This document shows, one piece after another, positions 27,506 to 35,231 of a stretch of 64,000 bases of DNA (positions are counted from its first letter, which is position 1; each line of letters begins with the position of its first letter). The notes below the pieces were generated by a model, which worked only from the letters and a program-made list of their open reading frames with translations, did no database searches and had not been told where the DNA came from. Made by a program: the position numbers and the translations under genes. The DNA is from Rhodoferax sp. (lineage in GTDB: Bacteria > Pseudomonadota > Gammaproteobacteria > Burkholderiales > Burkholderiaceae_C): positions 186,001-250,000 of the forward strand of contig JACKLK010000009.1 of NCBI GenBank assembly GCA_024236015.1. Reading direction: 5' to 3'.

Positions 27506-28291
27506 TTATTTTGCAGCATGAATGGGGGCCTTTGCAGGCCCCTTTTTGGACGCTGGCGCGACCTTCGGATCGCGGTATGACGGCCCGTCGAGCTCGATGC
27601 AATAGGCGTTGTGGCGCAGCCGGTCCAGCGTGGCCGAGGCGAGCAGCCGGTTGGTGGCAAATGCGTGATCCCATTCGTCAAAGTCCAGGTTGCTGGTGAC
27701 GATGGTGGCTGCCTGCTCATAGCGCTCGGCGATCAGGTCATGCAGGTCTTCGTCGGCGGGTGCGCGAAGCGGTTTGAGGCCGAAGTCGTCGATGATGAGA
27801 AGCGGCACGCGAGACAAGGTCGCCAGCCTGCGTTCGTAGGCGCCGGTGGCCCGCGCGGCGTTCAGACTTTGCGTGAGGCCGGCGCAGCTGGTGAACACGA
27901 CATCGTGGCCCTGGCGCACCGCGCAGTGGCCCAGCGCCTGCGCCAGATGGCTCTTGCCGATTCCGCTGGGCCCCACCATGAGTACGGGCGCCTTCTCGTG
28001 CAGGTAGCGCCCGGTGGCCAAGTCGTGGATGAGTGCGCGGTTGAGCTTGGGCAGGCGGTCGAACTCGAAGTGCTCCAGCGTCTTGGTGGTGCGAAACTGC
28101 GCGCGGCGCATGCGCATGCTGAACTTCTTGTTCTCGCGCCGGGCGACCTCGTCGCCGATGAGCATGGCCAGGAAATCGGTGTAGGCCAGCTTGCCTTGGA
28201 CGGCCTCGCGGTTGCGCGCCTCCAGTGAATCGAGGATACCCGACAGGCGCAGTTGCTTGAGCTGCCCGGAGAGTTCGGGGATGGGGTTCAT
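27506..28291 (-). CDS. istB: IS21-family transposition helper ATPase IstB
   Basis: IstB is the AAA+ protein that helps the IstA transposase choose and capture target DNA. The 261-residue protein has Walker A GPSGIGKSHLAQAL near residue 108 and Walker B LLIIDDFGLKPL near 170, followed by ERYEQAATIVTSNLDFDEW. ATG 28291 is chosen because it starts the family N-terminus; the frame extends upstream to 28501 without similarity. A gap of about 200 bases separates it from istA, larger than usual for IS21 elements. Confidence 0.93.
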   Translation of the reverse strand: MNPIPELSGQLKQLRLSGILDSLEARNREAVQGKLAYTDFLAMLIGDEVARRENKKFSMRMRRAQFRTTKTLEHFEFDRLPKLNRALIHDLATGRYLHEKAPVLMVGPSGIGKSHLAQALGHCAVRQGHDVVFTSCAGLTQSLNAARATGAYERRLATLSRVPLLIIDDFGLKPLRAPADEDLHDLIAERYEQAATIVTSNLDFDEWDHAFATNRLLASATLDRLRHNAYCIELDGPSYRDPKVAPASKKGPAKAPIHAAK

Positions 28292-28497
28292 GGTCTTGGT
28301 TTCTTTCTTTATCAATCGTGGTGGGAGGCGGTGGTCATGTGGGCGAAGGGTGCGCGCGGTGGGCAACGCGTGAGCGTTGTCCACGGGGCGTGCCCGGTGC
28401 GCCGCCGGCGCAGCGTCCACATGTCCACGGCCTGGCAGTTGGTGGTTGAGGAAGGCATGATGTGTCTGGCAGTAGGTATCGTTCTCCTTGAAGTGGG

Positions 28498-30021
28498 TCA
28501 ATGCACGGTGGTGGGGTCGGCGGCGAACAGGTCTGCGGCGCTACGCGTGAAGCGCGCACGGGCGTAGGCTGCCGGGGTCTGAGGCTGCTCCAGGATCTGC
28601 TGGTCGGCGCCGCTGGCCAGGATGGTCTTGACGGTGCGGTAATGCGCACTGCCGTGGGCCAGCGCCCGCTGGCAGGCCGCCTCCAGTCGCGTGTTGCCAT
28701 AACGCTTAGCAAACGAGAGCACGCCCTGGGCGGCGCGTAGCCGCTCGGCCACGCGATCGCCCAGCAGACGGCTCACCAAGTCGGCGCAATGCGGCCCCAC
28801 CGCCTGCGCCTGCACGGCGCACCAGTTGCGGTCACGCTCGAAGTAGGCCCGTGCGTGCGGGGGCAGATGATCGGGCAGTGTCTTGCGCTCGCCCGGGCGC
28901 TGGGCGCGGGCGTGGGTGTACAGGTGCCGGTAATCCTCGTACAACGCCACCACGGAGTCGGTGGCGCGCAGCCACAGGGTCTTGCCCACCAAGGTGAACG
29001 GCGCCGAGTACAACGCCCTGTCGTGCACCACGTGGCAGTCGCGGTGCAGCACCACCCGGTGCCAGGTGCCCAGGTCCGGCGCCACGGCGGGCAAGGGCTG
29101 CAGCAGCGCACGCTCGGACTCGAACAGCACCAGCGGGCGCTCGCGCGTGGTGCCGTGCACGCGGGTGCCGGCCTCCGTCATCACCCAGGCCCGGGCCTGG
29201 GCATTGAGGTCGCCCAGGTCGCGGAAGGAGCGCGTGGGCAGGAAGTTGGACTTGAGGTATTTGACCCCCGACTCGACGATCCCCTTCTTCTGCGGGTCAT
29301 GGGGCGCACAGGCATCGATCTTGAAGCCATAGCCCTCAGCACATTCGGCGTAGGCGCGCTGCACCAGCGGATCATGTCGGCACGCCTTGACGATGGCGCA
29401 TTTGGCGTTGTCGATGATCACGCGCGCCGGCACCGCGCAAAACCACTCGAAGGCGCGCCGGTGGCAGCCCAGCCAGGTGGCAGAACTCTGGTCCCAGACA
29501 AACTCCACGTACTGGTGGCGTGAATGGCACAGCGTCATCACGAAGGCCCAGGTGCGACGGGGTATGCCTTGCGGGTGCATGAGGATGGGGCCGGCGCCGA
29601 AATCCACCTGCGCGGCCTCGCCCGGGGCAAAGCTCAGGCGCACCGTCACATCGGCGGGCGTCTGATCGCGCAACTGGTGCAGCATGCGTACGACCGACGA
29701 GTAACTGCCGCCATAGCCATGTTCGCGTTTGAGTGCGGCGTGGATGGCTCGCCCTTGCACTCCGGCTTCGAACCAGCGTTGGACGACCTGGCGGTGTGGC
29801 TGGACACTGGAGACGGTGGAACTGGCTCGCTGCGGCGGCCCTATCGCGGCGGCAATGGTCTGGTCGTCGGGGAGCGGCGCCTGGCAATCGAGCCAGCCTC
29901 GCTGCTGCGCAACCGAACGCAGTGTCGCCAGCTTGTCGCGGCCCATCAACCCAGAACGGGCCAACTCGCGTACGGAATCGCCCGCGCGAAGGCGCACGAG
30001 CACTTGACGGTACTGAAACAT
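28498..30021 (-). CDS. istA: IS21-family transposase IstA
   Basis: IstA is the DDE transposase of the element. The 507-residue protein has an N-terminal helix-turn-helix (FQYRQVLVRLRAGDSVREL), an integrase core with the acidic residues in QVDFGAGPI, VIIDNAKCA and KKGIVESGVKYLK, and a C-terminal beta domain. ATG 30021 is chosen over the upstream in-frame start at 30051 because the family begins MFQYRQV. All key residues are present, so it should be functional. Confidence 0.93.
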   Translation of the reverse strand: MFQYRQVLVRLRAGDSVRELARSGLMGRDKLATLRSVAQQRGWLDCQAPLPDDQTIAAAIGPPQRASSTVSSVQPHRQVVQRWFEAGVQGRAIHAALKREHGYGGSYSSVVRMLHQLRDQTPADVTVRLSFAPGEAAQVDFGAGPILMHPQGIPRRTWAFVMTLCHSRHQYVEFVWDQSSATWLGCHRRAFEWFCAVPARVIIDNAKCAIVKACRHDPLVQRAYAECAEGYGFKIDACAPHDPQKKGIVESGVKYLKSNFLPTRSFRDLGDLNAQARAWVMTEAGTRVHGTTRERPLVLFESERALLQPLPAVAPDLGTWHRVVLHRDCHVVHDRALYSAPFTLVGKTLWLRATDSVVALYEDYRHLYTHARAQRPGERKTLPDHLPPHARAYFERDRNWCAVQAQAVGPHCADLVSRLLGDRVAERLRAAQGVLSFAKRYGNTRLEAACQRALAHGSAHYRTVKTILASGADQQILEQPQTPAAYARARFTRSAADLFAADPTTVH

Positions 30022-30115
30022 CTCGAATCTCCTACGACCCACGGCAGCCACCTTCCAGGCAAAAAGCCCGCAAGATAGCCCACAGGTCAGGAAGGCTTCG
30101 AGATGCGTTCGGTGC

Positions 30116-30318
30116 CCATCGCTGGCCGGATTACGCCGACACTCTGGTGGCCGGTTTATGCCGAATCCGAACTGGCCGAATTACGGCGAATGCAGCGTGG
30201 CCGGATTACGCCGACTACGGCGTGGCCGGTTTATGCCGAAACTGCCGCCAACTCACCGGCCCCTCCGTGGCCGGATTACGCCGACACTGAAGTGGCCGGT
30301 TTATGCCGGTCGTTGACA
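30116..30318. repeat. IS21 right-end repeat array
   Basis: About seven copies of an 18-19 bp unit occur here: GGCCGGATTACGCCGAC-type (three), GGCCGGTTTATGCCG-type (three) and one diverged GGCCGAATTACGGCG. IS21 elements carry multiple terminal repeats bound by the transposase; seven copies over 200 bp is a long array compared with the two at the other end. Confidence 0.75.
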
Positions 30319-30732
30319 CCAGTTCTCGCAGAAGAACGCGTCTTCGGCAACGAGCCTGAAATCGCAAGCGACCGCCAGCTCGCAGCCTCCGCCTACCGCG
30401 GGACCGTTGACGACGGCAACGGTAGGCTTGGCACAGAGCTTCACGGTGCGCGCCGCGCCCAGGAAGCTGGCGTAGACGATGTCCCGTACCTGAGTCGGCG
30501 TCATCTCCAACAGCTCTCGCAGGAATGCCTTTTCGCCGCCAGAGGAGAAGGCCTTGCCGGCACCGGTTAGGACGATGACGCGGACATCTTCACGCTTCTC
30601 AGCCTCTTGAAAAGTCGCGATGAAGCGACGCAAGTATTCTGGAGAAAGGGCATTCATGACCGTCGGTCGATTGAATGTGAGGGTTGCGATCCCGCCGTCC
30701 ACGTTGCAGGAAAGATCGGATTCGGTACTCAT
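30319..30732 (-). pseudogene. Enoyl-CoA hydratase, N-terminal fragment (split by IS21-family element)
   Basis: The fragment starts at ATG 30732, overlapping the stop of the upstream acyl-CoA dehydrogenase (ATGA). It encodes 138 residues through FSSGGEKAFL, AVGGGCELAVACDF and FFCENW before the element begins. Both hydratase glutamates fall on this half (CELA, CENW). Without the insertion the gene would encode a 264-residue enoyl-CoA hydratase. The open frame runs four codons into the element before stopping. Confidence 0.88.
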
Positions 30733-31814
30733 GCTGTTTCCTTGTCGAGATTGTTGTAGCAACGTCGGTGGTAGGCCGAGTTGCCGAGCCATGCGTTGAG
30801 CACGATTGCGCGCTTGAGAAAAAGCCCTGCGTCGTATTCGTCGGTAAATCCAATCGCCCCGTGCATCTGAATGGATTCGCGCGTGATCTTCATGGCCGCG
30901 TCGCTGCAGCGCGCTTTCGCCCGATGTACGACTGCGGGCGATCTGAGCCCGCTCTGCGCGTCCAGCGCTTCAATTGCCTGTGCGAGGACATCTCGTGCCA
31001 ACTGCTGTTGGACGTACTGGTCCACACTTCGGTGAGCCAGCGCCTGGAATGAGCCGATCGGCTTACCAAACTGGACGCGCGTGCAAAGGTAACTGCGCGT
31101 CAGCTCAAACGACGCGCTCATAACGCCCAAAAGTGCCGCTGACGCCATCACTGTGGCTTCCAGCCGCGCGGTCTGAAAAGCATTCCGCGCGGCTTCCCCG
31201 GTGGCAAGTACCTCAACGGCATCGATGCCTGACCCTGGAACGGTCAGCGAAACAGCAGGGGTTCCGTCAACCAGCCATTCCCGCTCGACGGTGAGTTTGG
31301 CGCCCTCGAACGGTAGCAACACCAGTGCGTGATTGCCCTGCGATACTGCAAGTGCTACCACGCCATCTACCGCTGAGTCGCAAGGAACATGCTCCAGTCG
31401 GCCGCTCGTGATGCTTCCAGCGTCGTCCGTCATCTGGAGCTCTCCACCATGCCACGCAACACCAAGGTGCAGTTCCCCTGCCACCAGGCGTTCCAGCAGG
31501 CGTGTGCGGGTCGCACTGGGCGGCGCATGGACGAGGCTCCTGCATCCGAACACTCCCGTGCGCAGGACGGGCATCTCGGCGAGACCCTTGGCAAGCTCCT
31601 CGCACAGCGCGGCCATGTCGGAGAAGCGACCGCCATAGCCACCGTCATCCTCTGGTACCAGCATTCCGAGCCATCCCGATTCGGCCATGACGGAATGCAA
31701 GGGCGTAAGGCCGTCACGGCAACGTGAATCGCGCGCAATCTTCAAGCCATCTGAGCGCCGTACGAAAGCGGCGGCGCTGTCCCGAATAAGGCGTGTCTGT
31801 TCAGTATCGGCCAT
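30729..31814 (-). CDS. Acyl-CoA dehydrogenase-like subunit without the C-terminal catalytic Glu
   Basis: The 361-residue protein has the acyl-CoA dehydrogenase fold: GWLGMLVPEDDGGYGG, RVQFGKPIGSFQALAHR and QMHGAIGFTDEYDAGLFLKRA. Its ending AIVLNAWLGNSAYHRR lacks the YEGT-type catalytic segment. It is encoded 3 bases after another acyl-CoA dehydrogenase gene. Pairs like this form the alpha2beta2 dehydrogenases of steroid side-chain degradation, so I infer it is one subunit of a heteromer. Sequence alone cannot prove pairing. Confidence 0.85.
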   Translation of the reverse strand: MADTEQTRLIRDSAAAFVRRSDGLKIARDSRCRDGLTPLHSVMAESGWLGMLVPEDDGGYGGRFSDMAALCEELAKGLAEMPVLRTGVFGCRSLVHAPPSATRTRLLERLVAGELHLGVAWHGGELQMTDDAGSITSGRLEHVPCDSAVDGVVALAVSQGNHALVLLPFEGAKLTVEREWLVDGTPAVSLTVPGSGIDAVEVLATGEAARNAFQTARLEATVMASAALLGVMSASFELTRSYLCTRVQFGKPIGSFQALAHRSVDQYVQQQLARDVLAQAIEALDAQSGLRSPAVVHRAKARCSDAAMKITRESIQMHGAIGFTDEYDAGLFLKRAIVLNAWLGNSAYHRRCYNNLDKETA

Positions 31815-31817
31815 ATG

Positions 31818-32963
31818 CTAGACGGGCAGGTTAAGAACGCTCTTCGCAAGGATGTTCCGCTGGATCTCGCTCGATCCTCCATAGATGGTGAAGGAGCGGC
31901 TGTCCAGATAGGGTGTGAGCACGTCAACCGTGCCGCCAGCAAAGGCCACGTCCCCCTGAATCGTGGCCAGGTCTCCAGCCACCTCAACGAAATACTCGGC
32001 GATGCGCTGACAGGTTTCGGTCGCCCATACTTTCAGGATTGACACGTCGGCGCCGAGTGGTTCGCCCCGGCCCACGACGACCGCGAAGCGGGCGTAGCAC
32101 GCCTGCAAATCTGCAACATCGAACTCAAACTGCGTGAGGCGATCGAGAACGGTCGCGCTGTGCTGGAGTTCGGCCTGCATCACGTACTGGCGCAGTTGTC
32201 CCAGAAGCTGCTGGGCCTGCCGCGGCGACCCCGCCCAGATCCGCTCGAACCCCAGAAGCGCCTTGGCGACGGTCCAGCCCTGATTCGGCTCACCCACAAG
32301 ATTGCTTTTCGAGGTTCGGGCATTGTCAAAGAAGACCTCGCAAAACTCGGCATGCCCCATCAAGGTTTCGATAGGGCGAACTGTGATGCCGGGCTGCGCC
32401 AAGTCGAGCATGAGGAAGCTGATGCCAGCCTGCTTCGCCACACCGGCGTCGGTCCGCACGAGGGCAAAGATGTGCGTCGCGTCGTAGGCCCACGTGGTCC
32501 AGATCTTCTGTCCGTTGACAACATATTCGTCGCCGTCGAGGACCGCCGTAGTCCTCAAGCTTGCAAGATCGGAGCCCGCGTTGGGTTCCGAGTAGCCCTG
32601 GCACCAGATGTGCTCGGCGGACAGTATCCTGGGCAAGTAGTAAGCACGTTGCTGTTCCGTGCCGTGCTTGATCAACAGCGGGCCTAGGTTGATGATCCCC
32701 TGGTCCGGCAGTCGTGGCGCACCGCTTGCCTCCATGGCCTCGAGGTAGACCAAAGTCTTGGAAGGATTCAGGCCCATGCCGCCATACCGCGCAGGCCATG
32801 CCGGTGCCAGCATCTCCGCATTCGAAAGGGCTTTGTACCAGTCGCGCACTTCAGCGAGCCGCAGCCTACGCTTCGGAAAGCGGAGTTCGCGTGGGCAATG
32901 CGCCCGCACGAACTCGGCGATGTGCGCGCGAAACGACGAGTCGTCTACGCTATTCCAGTCCAT
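31818..32963 (-). CDS. Acyl-CoA dehydrogenase (FadE-type, likely partner of the adjacent subunit)
   Basis: The 381-residue protein has WPARYGGMGLNPSKT, WCQGYSEPNAGSDLASLRTTA, VNGQKIWTTWA and the ending FTIYGGSSEIQRNILAKSVL. The YGGSSE form, with G where classical enzymes have the catalytic E, is typical of heteromeric FadE subunits whose base lies elsewhere. ATG 32963 is favoured by gggag 8 bases upstream; ATG 32978 is an alternative. It is followed 3 bases later by the second dehydrogenase gene. Confidence 0.88.
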   Translation of the reverse strand: MDWNSVDDSSFRAHIAEFVRAHCPRELRFPKRRLRLAEVRDWYKALSNAEMLAPAWPARYGGMGLNPSKTLVYLEAMEASGAPRLPDQGIINLGPLLIKHGTEQQRAYYLPRILSAEHIWCQGYSEPNAGSDLASLRTTAVLDGDEYVVNGQKIWTTWAYDATHIFALVRTDAGVAKQAGISFLMLDLAQPGITVRPIETLMGHAEFCEVFFDNARTSKSNLVGEPNQGWTVAKALLGFERIWAGSPRQAQQLLGQLRQYVMQAELQHSATVLDRLTQFEFDVADLQACYARFAVVVGRGEPLGADVSILKVWATETCQRIAEYFVEVAGDLATIQGDVAFAGGTVDVLTPYLDSRSFTIYGGSSEIQRNILAKSVLNLPV

Positions 32964-33005
32964 TTGGCTCGCTCCCATTGAGGTCAGATTCCAGGCGAGC
33001 ACTCG

Positions 33006-33803
33006 TCACACCATCGAGTAGCCACCGCTAACGCTGATCGTCTGCCCGGTGATAAAGGAGGCTGCATCGGACGCGATGAACATGACCGCCCCCACAATGT
33101 CGTCGGGTCGTCCGACGCGACGAAGAGGGTACGCTTTGGCGATCCGCTCACGCATTTCCGCTGTGTTCCACTGCGCCATTTCGGTCGTGGTCCACAGGCT
33201 CTGAGCGCCTGCTTCCTCTTGGGTGTCCGGCATCGTCGTTCCGGGACAGACCGTATTGATACGGATCCCATACCGCCCTAGCTCGCGAGACAGCGATTTG
33301 GAAAGCGAAATTACACCGGCCTTGCACGCTCCGTAGACTGCCTCACGGAACTCGCCGATGCGCCCTGCGTCGGAGCCGATATTGACGATTGCGCCCCGTT
33401 TCGCAGCCACCATGCCGTCGAGCACAGCACGAGTACAGTTGATGTTGCCCCACAGGTTGATCTGAACTTCTCGTTCCCATTCCTCGCGCGGCTTCTCCAT
33501 GAAAAGCCGGTCCACCGTCCAGCCGGCATTGTTGACGAGGACATCGATGCCGCCAAAGGTCGACTGGACCTTCTGGACCATCGCAGACACGCTGGAAGGG
33601 TCGGTGACATCGGTACGAATCGCCACCGCATCCGAGGCGCCCATCTTCACGGCCAGTTCCGCTACCTTTGCCGCGCCGGATTCGTCGATGTCGGCAATGA
33701 CCACCTTTGCACCTTCCGTGGCGAATCCGAGTGCGATGGCGCGGCCGATGTTGGAACTTGCGCCAGTCACAATGACGCTACGGTTCTTGAGATGGAGATC
33801 CAT
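33006..33803 (-). CDS. Short-chain dehydrogenase/reductase
   Basis: The 265-residue NAD(P)-dependent enzyme has TGASSNIG near residue 14, VIADIDE, NNAG, the catalytic Ser in NIGSDAG and Tyr-Lys in YGACK, and the C-terminal GQTISVSGGYSMV typical of FabG-like SDRs. The D of ADID at the end of the second strand favours NAD over NADP. It probably oxidises a hydroxyacyl-CoA or an alcohol intermediate. It lies mid-operon between a crotonase and the acyl-CoA dehydrogenase pair. Confidence 0.9.
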   Translation of the reverse strand: MDLHLKNRSVIVTGASSNIGRAIALGFATEGAKVVIADIDESGAAKVAELAVKMGASDAVAIRTDVTDPSSVSAMVQKVQSTFGGIDVLVNNAGWTVDRLFMEKPREEWEREVQINLWGNINCTRAVLDGMVAAKRGAIVNIGSDAGRIGEFREAVYGACKAGVISLSKSLSRELGRYGIRINTVCPGTTMPDTQEEAGAQSLWTTTEMAQWNTAEMRERIAKAYPLRRVGRPDDIVGAVMFIASDAASFITGQTISVSGGYSMV

Positions 33804-33851
33804 GTTCTTTCTTTCAAAGGTGTCATGCGGATGAGTCAGGGTAGCGAGGCG

Positions 33852-34640
33852 TCAGGTGGGAGGTAGTTCCCCACGGAAGATCGGATGCCGTTTCTGTATG
33901 AAGGCCCGTGCTGCTTCGGCGTGGTCGTCGGATTGGAAGAGTTGGCTCTGATAGTCCGCTTCCGCTCTAAGGGTTTCTTCGAGGGTGCTGTTCCTATTGG
34001 CTAAAGTCAGCTTCAGGAAATGCACGGCCTTGGCGGGGAGCTCTGCGAACTGCGTGGCAACCTCCAACGCCGCGGCGAGGGCACTCCCGGCGGGTACTTC
34101 CTGGTCCGCCACGCCAACCGCGACGGCGTCTCGACCGGAGAGCGCGGTGCCGGTGATCAGCATCCGCTTGGCCAGTCCGAGCCCGACGCGTTGGGACAGG
34201 TTCCACATGAGCGCCATGTCGGGCAGCAGCGCGACCCGCGGAATGAATGACGCTGAAAATCTGGCGTTCTCGGCGGCAACCACATAGTCGCATGCAAGCG
34301 CCAGCGACATGCCTCCACCCACGGCGTTGCCCTCTACAGCCGAAACGACGGGCTTGCTTCCGCAACTGAGGAGCCGGACGATCCGGTGTGCCACTTCCAT
34401 CCTGGCGCGGCCTTCTTCGTTGGACCGCCATCGCATCTCGGAGACGTCTCCGCCCGCAGAGAAGTTTGTTCCAGCCCCCGTCAGCACGATGGCCCTGCAT
34501 TCGCCGTCTTGCGTGATTCGGGTAAGGGCCTCCTCCAATTGCTTCCGCATGAGACCGGAAAGCGCGTTCAAGCGCCTTTCGTTCTGTAGTGTCACGATGG
34601 TGACGGGCCCCTTGCTCGCAACAGCAACTTCGTCTGGCAT
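33852..34640 (-). CDS. Crotonase-family protein, isomerase-like active site
   Basis: The 262-residue protein keeps the oxyanion-hole motifs (NFSAGGDVSEM, AVGGGMSLALACD) but has S in GGGMSLA where hydratases have glutamate. The region ASFIPRVALLPDMALMW offers an aspartate, as in dienoyl-CoA or 3,2-enoyl-CoA isomerases. ATG 34640 is preferred (aggtgg upstream); a GTG at 34649 is also open. It follows the MaoC gene closely. Fold is firm, reaction is inferred. Confidence 0.87.
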   Translation of the reverse strand: MPDEVAVASKGPVTIVTLQNERRLNALSGLMRKQLEEALTRITQDGECRAIVLTGAGTNFSAGGDVSEMRWRSNEEGRARMEVAHRIVRLLSCGSKPVVSAVEGNAVGGGMSLALACDYVVAAENARFSASFIPRVALLPDMALMWNLSQRVGLGLAKRMLITGTALSGRDAVAVGVADQEVPAGSALAAALEVATQFAELPAKAVHFLKLTLANRNSTLEETLRAEADYQSQLFQSDDHAEAARAFIQKRHPIFRGELPPT

Positions 34641-34649
34641 GGCTTCCAC

Positions 34650-35138
34650 CTATTGGCCGCGCATTGGCACGAGAGCCGATCGCTCGAAGGTCATGAACAC
34701 CGTTCCGTCGGCCTTCGTGCCGGTCGTGCGCACCTTGACGATTCCCTGACCCGGCCTACTCGCCGAAGGGCGGACTTCGAGGACATCGGACGACGCGTAG
34801 ATCGTGTCACCGACGAAGACCGGCGCAATGAGGCGGATCTGCTCCCATCCAAGATTGGCGATGGCGCGCATGCTCACGTCGCGCACTGACATCCCCACGA
34901 CGATTGCCAGCGTCAGGGTGCTGTTCACCAAGTACTTGCCGAACTCCGTCTCTCGTGCGTAGGCGGCGTCGAAATGGACTGGATGCGTATTCATGGTCAG
35001 CAGCGTGAACCAGCTGTTGTCCGTCTCGCTGATGGTGCGGCCAGGCCAGTGCCTGTACACGGCCCCCACTTCAAAGTCTTCGAACCAACGCCCCCCTCCC
35101 TCTTCACGGTACTGCGGGGTCAATCGCTTGTCTTGCAT
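34650..35138 (-). CDS. MaoC family dehydratase (single hotdog)
   Basis: The 162-residue single-domain hotdog protein resembles mesaconyl-CoA hydratase-type MaoC proteins: GRWFEDFEVGAVYRHWPGRTI, NTHPVHFDAAYARET and PVFVGDTIYASSDVL. The hydratase-2 signature is partly kept (HPVHFD). It heads the second leftward operon, whose promoter region is shared with the divergent GntR gene and holds a 20-bp imperfect palindrome. It probably hydrates a branched or dicarboxylic enoyl-CoA. Confidence 0.88.
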   Translation of the reverse strand: MQDKRLTPQYREEGGGRWFEDFEVGAVYRHWPGRTISETDNSWFTLLTMNTHPVHFDAAYARETEFGKYLVNSTLTLAIVVGMSVRDVSMRAIANLGWEQIRLIAPVFVGDTIYASSDVLEVRPSASRPGQGIVKVRTTGTKADGTVFMTFERSALVPMRGQ

Positions 35139-35155
35139 GCTTCACCTGTATGGAA

Positions 35156-35175
35156 CAATGTGTCCGGTCAAATTG
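35156..35175. promoter_or_regulatory. Imperfect palindromic operator beside the GntR gene
   Basis: CAATGTGTCCGGTCAAATTG is a 20-bp palindrome with 16 of 20 positions symmetric, centred on CCGG. It lies between the leftward MaoC operon (start 35138) and the rightward GntR gene (start 35232). Aligned on CCGG it matches the perfect palindrome at 18414-18429 at 13 of 20 positions, including all of CCGGTCAA. Confidence 0.6.
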
Positions 35176-35231
35176 GATAGGAGTATGATCGATTCTTTGA
35201 AGGATGTCCAGCGACTTCGCTACTCAACAAC

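Larger units (their letters stand above)
27410..30318 (-). mobile_element. Complete IS21-family insertion sequence
   Basis: The 2909-bp element carries istA and istB on the minus strand. Its ends are TGTCACGAGTCGGCG at the left and, read inward on the minus strand, TGTCAACGACCGGCA at the right; 18 of the terminal 25 bases match. A 5-bp CCAGT duplication flanks it. Both ends hold repeats of a GGCCGGNTTANGCCG-type unit: two at the left end and seven between about 30116 and 30318. Intact genes, matching ends and the target duplication indicate a recent, probably active insertion. Confidence 0.92.

Noticed and set aside
30116..30318. CRISPR-like repeat array
   Set aside because: The repeat units are unequal in spacing, lie exactly at an IS21 end and match repeats at the other end, so they are IS terminal repeats. 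No cas genes are present.
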